Assembly: GCF_900108515.1 (NCBI RefSeq)
Contig: NZ_FNWW01000004.1
Span: forward strand, 310,001 to 374,000
Length of the DNA stretch: 64,000 nt
DNA from: Halobacillus karajensis
Lineage (GTDB): Bacteria > Bacillota > Bacilli > Bacillales > Halobacillaceae
Reading direction: 5' to 3'
A program made the translations under genes and the position numbers. Shown piece by piece: positions 8,698-17,341 of this stretch; the first letter of the stretch is position 1; each line of letters opens with the position of its first letter. The notes under the pieces are model-generated. The model had not been told where the DNA came from, ran no database searches, and saw only the letters and a list, made by a program, of their open reading frames with translations.

Positions 8698-9855
8698 CTA
8701 TTGAATTCTTCCATAGCGGCCGCCACCGCCGGCGGAAATATGGAGAGTACCTTCTCTGAGTGCCATTACATTTTTGACGACATCAGCCGGGACAACTTCT
8801 AATAATTTCTCTTTCGAAGCTTCATGTATGACTTCCATTTCTGAACCAAACACCTCTAGCATTTTTTCGTAAGTACGCTTTCCTACTCCAGGCAGAGATA
8901 ATAGAGGCACTTGATAGACATAAGGAGGGCGGAATCTTTCCTGTTGATCAGACTTCAGCTCTTCAATCCTGTCTTTTACACCTTTGACGATTTTCCTGGA
9001 TCCACACTCCCCACACTGATTCTGTGTTTCAAATGCAGGGGTCAAGCATTTTGCACAAACCGTTTGATGATATTTTCCCATTTTAGGGCTCATTCCATAA
9101 TTAACAGCCACTCTTCTTCCTTCCGCGTCATGAAGCGCAAGCCGGAGTTCTTCAAAAGTCAAACCGGCCATTTCAATTTTCTGGTATTCCCTGGCCAGTT
9201 TTCCAAGCGAATGTGCATCAGAATTTGTCACATAAGTATAAGGGGAAAGTTCTCCAATCAAGCCGGCCATTTCTGTATCTGCGCTCAAACCAAGTTCAAC
9301 AGCATCAATTTTGTCAGCATCGAGAACCTCTTTAAGCGTCTTCTTTACACCTTTTCCATACAAGCTTTTAAAAGGAGTGAACATATGGGCTGGTATAAAA
9401 ATCCCTTCATGATCTTTTACATACTGCTGAAGCTCTCGAGCCGTCCCATAAAAACGTTGAGAGCTTAAATTAATATTTTTCATCTTTTCAGCAAGCCAAG
9501 CGGTAAAAGACTCCATTTGCTTTAATGTTGGAAAGTAACACAGAACATGAATCGGACCTGAACAAGAAGCATCATACACTTCTATTTCAGAACCTAAGAT
9601 TAAAACTGTATGTTCAAACCGAATGCCCCCGCCTTTTATTTCTTCCGCTTTACCTGTCTGAATCAAGTGCGTTATCTCATCTTGGACAGCCGGTGCCTGA
9701 GCATCAATGACACCAACCATGTCCAATCCTTTCCTGCGACTAGCTTCTTCGACGATATTAGTGAGTGTCAACGATTTTGAACCGGTAATCTTCACAGGTC
9801 TCCCATTCCAATCCCTACCTACATGAATATGAAGATCGACAAAAAATTGTTTCAT
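8698..9855 (-). CDS. EndoQ-like PHP-domain endonuclease family protein
   Basis: A 385-aa protein of the endonuclease Q family (PHP metal hydrolase fold), whose characterised members nick DNA 5' to deaminated bases and abasic sites. The N-terminal PHP motif DLHIHVGR, a central cysteine zinc ribbon (CAKC and CGEC near residues 265-285) and a C-terminal helix-hairpin-helix (LPGVGKRTYEKM) are visible in that order. The ATG overlaps the nudF stop codon by one base, so the two are translationally coupled. The repair activity is inferred from family membership; no test of substrate choice is possible from sequence. Confidence 0.85.
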   Translation of the reverse strand: MKQFFVDLHIHVGRDWNGRPVKITGSKSLTLTNIVEEASRRKGLDMVGVIDAQAPAVQDEITHLIQTGKAEEIKGGGIRFEHTVLILGSEIEVYDASCSGPIHVLCYFPTLKQMESFTAWLAEKMKNINLSSQRFYGTARELQQYVKDHEGIFIPAHMFTPFKSLYGKGVKKTLKEVLDADKIDAVELGLSADTEMAGLIGELSPYTYVTNSDAHSLGKLAREYQKIEMAGLTFEELRLALHDAEGRRVAVNYGMSPKMGKYHQTVCAKCLTPAFETQNQCGECGSRKIVKGVKDRIEELKSDQQERFRPPYVYQVPLLSLPGVGKRTYEKMLEVFGSEMEVIHEASKEKLLEVVPADVVKNVMALREGTLHISAGGGGRYGRIQ

Positions 9856-10397
9856 TACCTATTCCTCAATTTTAAGTACATAATGGCGTAGGATGTTTTT
9901 GCATCATGAATTCGCTCTTCTTTTTCCAATATTTCTGCTTCTTCCACACTTACTTCCATTCGTTCGACAAATTCATCATCATCCCCATCAGGTTGTTCTA
10001 CCATAGGTAGGAGGTTGTCCGTAAAATAAAGGTGGACAATTTCATCAGCAAATCCCGGAGACGTATAAAAGGAAGTGACAAATTCAAGATCTTCTGACGT
10101 GTACCCTGTCTCTTCCTCAAGTTCTCTCAATGCGCAAGTTTTCGGATCCTCTCCAGGTTCAAGTTTCCCTGCAGGAATCTCAATGATACTTTTTTCCATC
10201 GGTTTACGATATTGCTCCACACAAACCATCTTCCCTTCATCCGTCAAGGCTATGACAGCTACCGCCCCTGGATGTCTAATTAACTCTCGTTTAGAAGTAT
10301 TGCCATCGGGTAAAGTAACACTGTCGATATCCAATTGAATAATTTTCCCTTTATATATAGTTTCCGATTCATACGTCTTTTCTTCAAATTTTTTCAC
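9855..10397 (-). CDS. nudF: ADP-ribose pyrophosphatase NudF
   Basis: A 180-aa Nudix hydrolase that cleaves ADP-ribose to AMP and ribose 5-phosphate. The Nudix box GKLEPGEDPKTCALRELEEE is complete, and the N-terminal beta-sheet region (YKGKIIQLDID) matches the NudF/YqkG group. It is the first gene of a coupled pair with the EndoQ-like gene and is divergent from the yqkF-type reductase, as in B. subtilis. Confidence 0.92.
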   Translation of the reverse strand: MKKFEEKTYESETIYKGKIIQLDIDSVTLPDGNTSKRELIRHPGAVAVIALTDEGKMVCVEQYRKPMEKSIIEIPAGKLEPGEDPKTCALRELEEETGYTSEDLEFVTSFYTSPGFADEIVHLYFTDNLLPMVEQPDGDDDEFVERMEVSVEEAEILEKEERIHDAKTSYAIMYLKLRNR

Positions 10398-10493
10398 AAA
10401 TCCTCACCCTCTCTTGATACTAAAGTCATTTTACCATAGGAGTGGCCATGGACCGGAATAATCCGCTACAATGAGATTGGAAAGGATGATCAC

Positions 10494-11420
10494 ATGAACA
10501 AACGTCAATTAGGATCTTCAGATTTATACGTATCCGAAATAAGCTTGGGGTGTATGTCTTTAGGATCTGACACTAATAAGGCAAAAGAAATCATCGACCA
10601 GGCGATTGATGCAGGAATCAATTACTTAGATACAGCTGACCTTTACGGTTTTGGGCAAAATGAAAAAATCGTAGGCGAAGCAGTAAAGGATCGCCGTGAG
10701 GATATATTGATCGGTACAAAAGTCGGAAACCGCTTCTCTGCTGGTCAGGAAGATTGGACATGGGACCCTTCAAAAAAACATATTAAAGAAGGGGTAAAAG
10801 ATAGTTTACAGCGATTGGGGATTGATTATATTGACCTCTATCAATTGCATGGCGGCACCATTGATGACCCCATTAATGAAAGCATCGAAGCTTTCGAAGA
10901 ATTAAGACAAGAGGGGCTCGTCCGGGAATATGGAATTTCGTCCATCCGCCCAAATGTCATTAAAGAATACGTAGAAAAATCCAATATTGTCAGCGTAATG
11001 ATGCAATACAATGCCCTCGACCGTCGACCGGAAGAAGAGGTTCTCAACTTGTTGTCAAACCATAGCATCAGTGTTCTTGCACGCGGTCCTCTAGCTAAAG
11101 GCATGCTTTCTTCAGATGGGATTAATAAAGTACAGTATAAAGCTGAAAATGGATTTCTCGAATACAGCCAAGACGAATTATTAACCATCGTTAAGGAATG
11201 GCAGGGCTATACCGGTGACAAACGAACGGCTGAAGCTCTCGCATTACAATATGTCCTGCATCATCCGACAGTTGCCACAGCCGTGTTCGGGGCGAGTTCC
11301 GTTGATCAGCTTCACGATAACCTGCGTTACCTAGAGGCTGAACCTTTAAGTGAACAAAGCTATGAAGAAATTCAAGCATTGACAAAAGACATCACTTATC
11401 AAAAACATAGAATGAAATAA
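10494..11420 (+). CDS. yqkF: Aldo/keto reductase, YqkF type
   Basis: A 308-aa NADPH-dependent TIM-barrel oxidoreductase. The catalytic Asp and Tyr lie in LDTADLYG, the Lys in IGTKVGN and the His in LYQLHGG; the C-terminal GASSVDQL motif binds the cofactor phosphate. It aligns across its length with B. subtilis YqkF, and it is likewise divergent from nudF. The substrate is unknown; general aldehyde detoxification is likely. Confidence 0.9.
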   Translation: MNKRQLGSSDLYVSEISLGCMSLGSDTNKAKEIIDQAIDAGINYLDTADLYGFGQNEKIVGEAVKDRREDILIGTKVGNRFSAGQEDWTWDPSKKHIKEGVKDSLQRLGIDYIDLYQLHGGTIDDPINESIEAFEELRQEGLVREYGISSIRPNVIKEYVEKSNIVSVMMQYNALDRRPEEEVLNLLSNHSISVLARGPLAKGMLSSDGINKVQYKAENGFLEYSQDELLTIVKEWQGYTGDKRTAEALALQYVLHHPTVATAVFGASSVDQLHDNLRYLEAEPLSEQSYEEIQALTKDITYQKHRMK

Positions 11421-11432
11421 GCATTGCTTTCG

Positions 11433-11481
11433 GATCATAAAAAAGCGGGAAGGAATAATAACCTACCCGCTTTTTATGATC
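11433..11481. terminator. Bidirectional terminator between yqkF and the dipeptidase gene
   Basis: A long stem pairs GATCATAAAAAAGCGGG with CCCGCTTTTTATGATC around a 16-nt loop, with one bulged A. A/T tracts on both sides let it serve the convergent genes. Confidence 0.88.
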
Positions 11482-11516
11482 AGATTTCTCTTTAGTTCGC
11501 TTCCGAGTCAAAAAAT

Positions 11517-12566
11517 TCATTTTTTCCATGTTTCCTTGAGAACGCGAATCCAATTTTTGTAGGCTATTTTTTCAACCTCCTCTTCGCTCCATCCTTCTTT
11601 TCTAAGCAAAGCGATCAATTTCGGAACACCACTCACATCTTTCATAGCTTTCGGCACTCGTGTCCCATCAAAATCTGATCCTAAAGACACATGGTCAATT
11701 CCAATTCTATCCGCAATGTAATGAATATGTTTGGTTATCTCAGACAACAATGCCCCCTCATTATTCCCGCCGTCTGCTGTTACCATGTTTGGATTAATAC
11801 TGTATGTCACTCCAATTAATCCATTTGAATCACCGATTGCGTCTATTTGTTTGTCCGTAAGATTACGAGTAACAGGACAAATTTTATGCGCATTGGAATG
11901 AGTGGCCACAAGGGGATCCCTACTAATAGTCGCCACATCCCAGAAACCTTTTTCATTCAAGTGAGAAAGATCAACCATTATTCCAAGATGGTTACATTCT
12001 TCTACCAATTTCTTCCCGTTTTCTGTAAGACCGGGTCCCGTATCTGGTGTGGAAGGGAATCGATAAGGCACCCCTTCAGCAAACATATTCGCTCTACTCC
12101 ACACAGGCCCGACCGATCGTAAACCTGCTTCATAAAGGACATGTAACATATTTAAGTCTTCATCAATTCCTTCAGCGCCTTCGATATGTAAAATTCCAGC
12201 CATATGCTCGCCAGCTATGGCCTGATCCAGATCCTGAATGGTACGAGCGATTTTAAATCTTCCCTTAGACTGTTTTTCCAACTGTAAAAAACGGGCAACG
12301 ACCTTGTTTGTATAACGACAGGCATATTCATATTTTAAACATGGAGGCAGTGGTTTTTCATACCCCTTGTCTGTTTTATAAGCAACAGGTAAAGGATCCG
12401 TATCAGGGTTGGGGCAGAATACAGCGAAGAAACCTGCGGCAAATCCAGCATTCACTCCTCGCGGCCAATCAATATGACCACTTTTTGTTCCTGAAAAAAA
12501 AGGCTGCACATCATTTTCAAAATTCATCAATGTGTCATTGTGACCGTCTATAAAGGGTATTTTCAT
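11517..12566 (-). CDS. Membrane dipeptidase (M19 family)
   Basis: A 349-aa zinc dipeptidase of the renal dipeptidase superfamily. Metal-binding elements are visible: DGHND at the N-terminus, the bridging Glu in ILHIEGAEGI, THSNAH and LGSDFDG near the C-terminus. The ATG at 12566 follows GGGAGGG; an upstream TTG would add seven residues of ribosome-binding-site sequence. No signal peptide is seen, so the enzyme is probably cytoplasmic. It is monocistronic. Confidence 0.88.
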   Translation of the reverse strand: MKIPFIDGHNDTLMNFENDVQPFFSGTKSGHIDWPRGVNAGFAAGFFAVFCPNPDTDPLPVAYKTDKGYEKPLPPCLKYEYACRYTNKVVARFLQLEKQSKGRFKIARTIQDLDQAIAGEHMAGILHIEGAEGIDEDLNMLHVLYEAGLRSVGPVWSRANMFAEGVPYRFPSTPDTGPGLTENGKKLVEECNHLGIMVDLSHLNEKGFWDVATISRDPLVATHSNAHKICPVTRNLTDKQIDAIGDSNGLIGVTYSINPNMVTADGGNNEGALLSEITKHIHYIADRIGIDHVSLGSDFDGTRVPKAMKDVSGVPKLIALLRKEGWSEEEVEKIAYKNWIRVLKETWKK

Positions 12567-12587
12567 CAATTCTTCCCTCCCTATCAA

Positions 12588-13020
12588 ATTCAGAATACAC
12601 GATTATACAATACCTCTACGTCGCCCCCTTTTTTGCTGAAGCTATATTCAAAAATCCCGGCTAAACCGAAAAAAAAGAAAACTTTCTAGTAAGGAATTTA
12701 TAGAGTTGATGGAGAAAACTGAACAAAATGGTTTGGGGATAGCCTGTAAAACGTTTATGCTCATTATTAGATGGCCATCCCTGATTTTTATGATACCAAA
12801 TAAGCTTATTATCATTTACCTTACCAATCGGTACCTTTTTAGTAAGGGATCTATTCTCAATATAAAACGAGTCCGGAACATTCTCGAAAAAATAGGATGG
12901 AGTATTGTTCCATTCTGGCCACATGGCTCAGGACGGAGTTATGAGAAACATATCTGGATTCAACATTCTGGAGCAACTCCTTCTTGATCAATCAGAAAAG
13001 CAGGTGTCATCCTGTTAACA
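12588..13020. other. Intergenic region, no convincing gene
   Basis: About 430 nt between the dipeptidase start and the DinB-protein terminator. Overlapping open frames of 87-93 codons exist on both strands (for example 12661-12924 minus) but none has a ribosome binding site or a family signature I recognise. A decayed gene is possible. Confidence 0.4.
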
Positions 13021-13046
13021 AAAGCCCTGGTGCTGACCAGGGCTTT
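13021..13046. terminator. Terminator after the DinB-like gene
   Basis: A perfect 11-bp stem AAAGCCCTGGT/ACCAGGGCTTT with a 4-nt loop lies just after the stop of the minus-strand gene. Confidence 0.85.
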
Positions 13047-13051
13047 TTCCT

Positions 13052-13576
13052 TCATATTTTTGTCTTTTGCTTTTTCGAACGAATCATTGCACGAATTTGA
13101 CCACGGTGATTTATTTCATCTTCCATCACGTGGAACCACAAATAATAGGGATTGTATTTAACACCATCCGACCACGTTCTTTCTTCAAATAACCAAGAAT
13201 CGTCCTTTTCTTTCAGTATTTCCAACGTCGTATCCCTTGTCAATTCCATAAGGTCCAGATAGTCATCGACAGTCAAAAAGCGGTATAAATCCCGCGTTTG
13301 GCCGCTGAGATCAAGTGCAGGCTCCCATTCTTCTTTTTCATCAGCGGTCATATCTCTTTCTTCAAAGCTGATCACCTGATGGACAAACTCAATTGCCGCG
13401 ATATGGGAAAGAAGCATACCGATCGAATTACCACCGGGTTCGCACTCATCAAGTTCTTTTTGAGTGAGGTCCGCTACTTCTTGGATCGTCACTGCACGGG
13501 TATGTTCAAGCATACACACAAGTTCGCCGATTTTCTCGGTAAAACCTTTTTCTGATTGAACTTGATAAGAAATCAT
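13052..13576 (-). CDS. DinB/YfiT-like four-helix metalloprotein
   Basis: A 174-aa protein of the DinB superfamily, four-helix bundles that usually bind a divalent metal through three histidines. Candidate ligands are the His in LLSHIAAIEFVHQV and the late HVMEDEINHRGQI, the typical DinB C-terminal signature. The start follows GGAGGAAG. Members act in thiol transfer or detoxification (DinB, YfiT, bacillithiol transferases), but the exact reaction is not deducible. It is monocistronic. Confidence 0.8.
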   Translation of the reverse strand: MISYQVQSEKGFTEKIGELVCMLEHTRAVTIQEVADLTQKELDECEPGGNSIGMLLSHIAAIEFVHQVISFEERDMTADEKEEWEPALDLSGQTRDLYRFLTVDDYLDLMELTRDTTLEILKEKDDSWLFEERTWSDGVKYNPYYLWFHVMEDEINHRGQIRAMIRSKKQKTKI

Positions 13577-13833
13577 GAATACTTCCTCCTCTTCTTTTTT
13601 GCGATACTTCAGGTAGTGAGCTCAACTTCATCCTGTTATTTTAAGCTCATTCAACTTATTCGACACAAGGATGTCATAATCCTCTTTTGAAAGGCACTGG
13701 CATCGAATTTTGTAGATATTTTTGTTGTTTAAAGTTTATAATATGACGGTATATGCTAAGTAAACCCAACCGGATATGTCTGTTCGTCAAAACAATGCCA
13801 TTCCTATAATTCTTTGAGGGAGGGGAACAGAGG

Positions 13834-13935
13834 ATGAATATTAAAGTAGGCATTTGGAACAAGTTGACAAACAAAGACAAAATCATTCTATTAAAAGCGG
13901 TAAGTCAACATTCTATTACCAGAAAAACCGCATAA
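13834..13935 (+). CDS. Possible small peptide gene (33 aa)
   Basis: A 33-codon frame (MNIKVGIWNKLTNKDK...) begins 2-8 nt after GAGGGGAACAGAGG and is rich in Lys, Ile and Leu. A strong plus-strand terminator follows at 14012-14036, so the region is probably transcribed as a short unit ending before the glycosyltransferase gene. I recognise no family. It could equally be a small RNA with a chance open frame. Confidence 0.3.
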   Translation: MNIKVGIWNKLTNKDKIILLKAVSQHSITRKTA

Positions 13936-14011
13936 TAAAACACGACTCCCAAATAAACTCTCTTCTACTTATCCCCTTACATCGACCCAGCACCTTCGAT
14001 ATTTTCTTGAC

Positions 14012-14040
14012 AAAACCTGCAGATGCAGGTTTTTTTGTCG
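14012..14040 (+). terminator. Strong terminator after a putative short transcript
   Basis: A perfect 10-bp stem AAAACCTGCA/TGCAGGTTTT with a 2-nt loop runs into TTTG on the plus strand. No gene longer than 33 codons lies before it on that strand. Confidence 0.8.
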
Positions 14041-14167
14041 TTCACATCTATTGATTGTGTAAATTTGCTTTAAGGATAGAACCATCTGCATAAACCCTTT
14101 CATGGTCGAATAGGTAAATATCGAAGGACAAGACCGCTCTATTCTACACCTGAAAAGGGGAATGAAC

Positions 14168-15313
14168 ATGAAAATTGCTATTTTTACTGATACCTACACA
14201 CCACAAGTAAACGGTGTTGCCAAGACTCTTAAACGTTTAACGGCGTACCTGGATGGTAAGTCTATTTCCTATCGTGTATATGCCCCTGCCGCGTCAGGAA
14301 CTAAAGACCATAATCAGAACGTCATTCGTTTCAAAAGTTTCCCTTTCTGGTGTTATCCGGAATGCCGACTGGCATTCCCGCATTTGTCCAAAGTGAAGAA
14401 GGATATGAAAGATTTCAAACCCGATTTAATCCATATAGCTACTCCTTTCAATATAGGACTTGTGGGCCTCTATGTGGGAAAGAAGATGAATATTCCTGTT
14501 GTAGGTTCTTATCATACGCACTTCGATCAATATTTAGACTACTATCATTTATCTTTTCTAGCCCCTTTCGCTTGGAGATATATGCGTTGGTTCCATCACT
14601 CGTTCAAGAAGACCTTCATCCCCTCTCTTCACACTAAACAAAAACTAAAAATCCAAGGATTCCATAACATTAAACTATGGAAAAGAGGGGTTGACCGTAA
14701 ACATTTCAAACCCATCACTGATTCAGAACAACATGTGAGAAACTATTATAATATTAAAGCTCCTTACCTATTTTCTTATGTGGGGCGGCTCGCCCCTGAA
14801 AAAGGATTGGATACACTCATAGAAATTTCAAAGAGGATGCCTCCACATGTAAACAAAAACATTCACTGGCTAATTGTCGGGGACGGGCCGCTTCGGCGAT
14901 CTCTTCAAATGAAGGCTCCTCTCAATATGACCTTTACTGGTTACCAAGATGGTATAAGGCTGGCGCAAATTTTTGCTTCCTCTACATTATTTGTTTTCCC
15001 CTCTGAAACGGAAACATTCGGCAATGTTGCACTTGAGTCACTTGCTTGCGGCACCCCCGTAATCGGTGCTTCTGCGGGAGGAATCCAAGAAATAGTCACC
15101 CACAAAAAGACAGGGATTTTATGCCGTCCGGGTGACGTTGAATCGTTTACCACTGCTATTCTCAGCTTACTTTCAGACCCAGCGAAACTGGCCGCCATGA
15201 GTAAATTGGCTAGAGAAGAAACTAGAGACTGGGGTTGGGACGATATCTTTGAACAATTATTAAGAGATTATCAAAATGTAGTAGACAATCGTTCACATCC
15301 ATCTCTCGCTTAA
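14168..15313 (+). CDS. GT4-family glycosyltransferase
   Basis: A 381-aa GT-B fold retaining glycosyltransferase resembling GDP-mannose- or UDP-sugar-dependent lipid glycosyltransferases. The N-terminal MKIAIFTDTYTPQVNGVA motif, HTHFDQY, and the C-terminal donor-binding segment with FPSETETFGNVALESLACG (the E-x7-E motif) are visible. The ATG at 14168 lies 7 nt after AAAGGGG, whereas the upstream in-frame ATG at 14162 is too close. It is alone in its transcription unit; glycolipid or cell-surface glycan synthesis is the likely role. Confidence 0.87.
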   Translation: MKIAIFTDTYTPQVNGVAKTLKRLTAYLDGKSISYRVYAPAASGTKDHNQNVIRFKSFPFWCYPECRLAFPHLSKVKKDMKDFKPDLIHIATPFNIGLVGLYVGKKMNIPVVGSYHTHFDQYLDYYHLSFLAPFAWRYMRWFHHSFKKTFIPSLHTKQKLKIQGFHNIKLWKRGVDRKHFKPITDSEQHVRNYYNIKAPYLFSYVGRLAPEKGLDTLIEISKRMPPHVNKNIHWLIVGDGPLRRSLQMKAPLNMTFTGYQDGIRLAQIFASSTLFVFPSETETFGNVALESLACGTPVIGASAGGIQEIVTHKKTGILCRPGDVESFTTAILSLLSDPAKLAAMSKLAREETRDWGWDDIFEQLLRDYQNVVDNRSHPSLA

Positions 15314-15380
15314 AAATCACCCGGATTATCCAAGGGTCACCTTCATAAGGATGATCCTTATTTTAGATAGAATGAATCAC

Positions 15381-15434
15381 GTTTGTTTTTTACTATGACT
15401 CCCCATATATGAGGAGTCATAGTAAAAAACAAAC
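15381..15434. repeat. Perfect 22-bp inverted repeat without a T-tract
   Basis: Arms 15381-15402 and 15413-15434 are exact reverse complements around a 10-nt centre. The outer part of each arm is T/A-rich, so the structure starts with T and ends with A on both strands; this is the reverse of an ordinary terminator, where T follows the stem. It separates the glycosyltransferase and MFS genes. Confidence 0.85.
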
Positions 15435-15455
15435 TTCAAGTTTACATAATATATA

Positions 15456-15473
15456 ACTTGTAAACCTACAAGT
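15456..15473. promoter_or_regulatory. Operator-like palindrome upstream of the MFS transporter gene
   Basis: ACTTGTA and TACAAGT form a perfect 7-bp inverted repeat with a 4-bp centre, directly upstream of the promoter. It looks like a TetR/MarR-family operator, but no regulator gene is adjacent. Confidence 0.5.
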
Positions 15474-15478
15474 AAATA

Positions 15479-15510
15479 AGTTGTCCCAGATCAACAACTA
15501 GGCGTATAAT
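15479..15510 (+). promoter_or_regulatory. Sigma-A promoter with embedded operator for the MFS gene
   Basis: TTGTCC (15481-15486), an 18-bp spacer and a perfect TATAAT (15505-15510). The -35 box lies inside an inverted repeat AGTTGT/ACAACT (15479-15499), a second candidate operator. Confidence 0.6.
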
Positions 15511-15543
15511 GTTAGATTAGTTGATTCATAGGAGGACGACTTT

Positions 15544-16992
15544 ATGAAAACACAAGGAACAAATAAAGTATTAATGGCCGCTCTCTTATTAGCTGGTTCA
15601 TTTATTACCATTCTTAACCAAACGTTAATGATAACCGCCATTCCTCCAATCATGGATGAAATGAATGTGACTGCAAACTCTGCTCAATGGCTGACGACGG
15701 TCTTCATGCTGGTTAATGGCATCATGATCCCTGTCAGTGCTTTTCTCATTGAACGCTTTACTACAAGGCAGCTTTTCATTTCAGCAATGATTATATTTTC
15801 CTTTGGAACCATTCTTGGCGGACTTGCAGTGAATTTTCCTCTTCTTCTATTAGGAAGGGTTGTCCAATCTGCAGGCGCTGGTGTCATGCTCCCTTTGATG
15901 CAGACTGTATTTCTTATGATTTTCCCCGTTCATAAACGAGGAACAGCCATGGGTTATATCGGGCTCGTCATTTCTTTTGCTCCTGCAATCGGGCCTGCAT
16001 TAAGTGGTTATATTACATCCGCATATTCGTGGAGATATTTATTTTGGATGATTCTCCCACTTGCCATTTTAATTATCGTTCTAGCCTCATTCATTTTGAA
16101 GAATGTGACCGAACTGAGTTATCCCAAAGTAGATCCTATTTCCATTATCCTGTCATCCATAGGTTTTGGAGGATTACTTTATGGTTTCACCCTTGCAGGT
16201 AATCAGGGTTGGACAAGTATTGACACGGTTACTGTCCTGATTATCGGATCAGTAACATTGACATTATTCATTTTGAGACAATTAAGAATGCGCCATCCCA
16301 TGCTTGAATTTCGGGTGTTCAAATACCCTGTATTCGCTATTACGACAGCCATCGCTATGATTACATTCTTAGGTTTAATCGGTGCTGAGACATTAATCCC
16401 GCTTTACATGCAGGACATGCGAGACTTCACAGCTTTTGAATCTGGGCTTGCGCTTCTTCCAGGAGCCGTTATCACGGCATTCATGTCCCCCATTACCGGA
16501 CGGATTTTTGACAAAATCGGTGCCCGCTTGCTAGCAATCGTAGGATTGACTATAATAACGGGATCTACACTCGCATTTTCATTCTTAAATATTGAAACGA
16601 CGTTTACCACTATTACCGTGTTGTATTCCATCCGTATGTTTGGGCTGTCCATGGTTATGATGCCTGTAACAACAGCTGGATTGAATCAACTTCCGAAAAA
16701 ACTTATTCCTCACGGTGCAGCCATGAGTAACACCATGCGGATGGTAGCTGCGTCTGTAGGTACGGCTATTCTCGTTACCGTTATGACGACAACCGCTCAA
16801 GCAGCTGAAAATGATCCAACGGTTAATCATCCATCCATTTATGGAGTGAATATCGCCTTCTTCATCGTGACGGTCCTTACCATTGTCGGACTCGTCCTCG
16901 CCTTTTTCGTGAGACGAACGTATCCGCCAGATGAAGAACAGGCCTACATTCCTGACCAAACAGAAGCAACTAAAACTGTAGAAAATGCATAA
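15544..16992 (+). CDS. MFS multidrug efflux transporter, DHA2 family (14 TM)
   Basis: A 482-aa polytopic protein of the drug:H+ antiporter-2 family, similar to B. subtilis LmrB/YhcA-type exporters. Around fourteen hydrophobic segments are visible, with the motif A/C-like stretches TTRQLFISAMIIFSFGT and GLVISFAPAIGPALSGYI typical of DHA2 antiporters. The start follows AGGAGG. The dense palindromes in its promoter suggest drug-responsive repression by a regulator encoded elsewhere. Substrates cannot be assigned. Confidence 0.9.
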   Translation: MKTQGTNKVLMAALLLAGSFITILNQTLMITAIPPIMDEMNVTANSAQWLTTVFMLVNGIMIPVSAFLIERFTTRQLFISAMIIFSFGTILGGLAVNFPLLLLGRVVQSAGAGVMLPLMQTVFLMIFPVHKRGTAMGYIGLVISFAPAIGPALSGYITSAYSWRYLFWMILPLAILIIVLASFILKNVTELSYPKVDPISIILSSIGFGGLLYGFTLAGNQGWTSIDTVTVLIIGSVTLTLFILRQLRMRHPMLEFRVFKYPVFAITTAIAMITFLGLIGAETLIPLYMQDMRDFTAFESGLALLPGAVITAFMSPITGRIFDKIGARLLAIVGLTIITGSTLAFSFLNIETTFTTITVLYSIRMFGLSMVMMPVTTAGLNQLPKKLIPHGAAMSNTMRMVAASVGTAILVTVMTTTAQAAENDPTVNHPSIYGVNIAFFIVTVLTIVGLVLAFFVRRTYPPDEEQAYIPDQTEATKTVENA

Positions 16993-17098
16993 ATAAGAGA
17001 AAAGTCAGGAGAAACTTATCAGCAGAATAAAAAATGGCAGATTTGGAGCCAAACCGCTGGTCATTTAAAAAATGCTTCCCTGAAAAGGGAAGCGTTTC

Positions 17099-17138
17099 AG
17101 CTTGTAGAGAAACCCCGTGTTTTTCTACAAGCTTTTTT
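17099..17138 (+). terminator. Terminator downstream of the MFS gene, within the IS end
   Basis: GCTTGTAGA-G-AAA pairs with TTT-T-TCTACAAGC and is followed by TTTTTTCTTG. The preceding 17074-17093 hairpin (GCTTCCCT/AGGGAAGC) may add to it. Confidence 0.75.
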
Positions 17139-17149
17139 CTTGCCTCCAG

Positions 17150-17260
17150 GAGCACAGACCATTCCCTTTCCGCGGACGAACGCCCGAGCCTTCTCGTGAA
17201 ACCCACACTGCGGGGTCTCGGATCGCCCGTTTTTCCGCAGGAGTGTCATGGTCTGTGCTC
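17150..17260. repeat. GC-rich palindromic element
   Basis: Perfect 13-bp terminal arms GAGCACAGACCAT/ATGGTCTGTGCTC enclose an 85-bp GC-rich core containing CCGCGGACG, CTGCGGGGTCTCG and CCGCAGGAGTG. Its composition contrasts with the AT-rich surroundings. From memory, similar ctgcggggtctc/ccgcaggagt palindromes recur in other Bacillaceae genomes; no search was done. Confidence 0.7.
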
Positions 17261-17341
17261 TTTGCTCTAGCTTATAGCCAAAAAAGACTCTCCTCCATCT
17301 AACTTCCTCTAGCTAAATGGAGGGCAATCTTTTTCATGAAT

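Noticed and set aside
12661-12987. Overlapping 87- and 93-codon frames on opposite strands
   Set aside because: Neither has a ribosome binding site or a recognisable motif, and the two overlap each other; at most a decayed gene.
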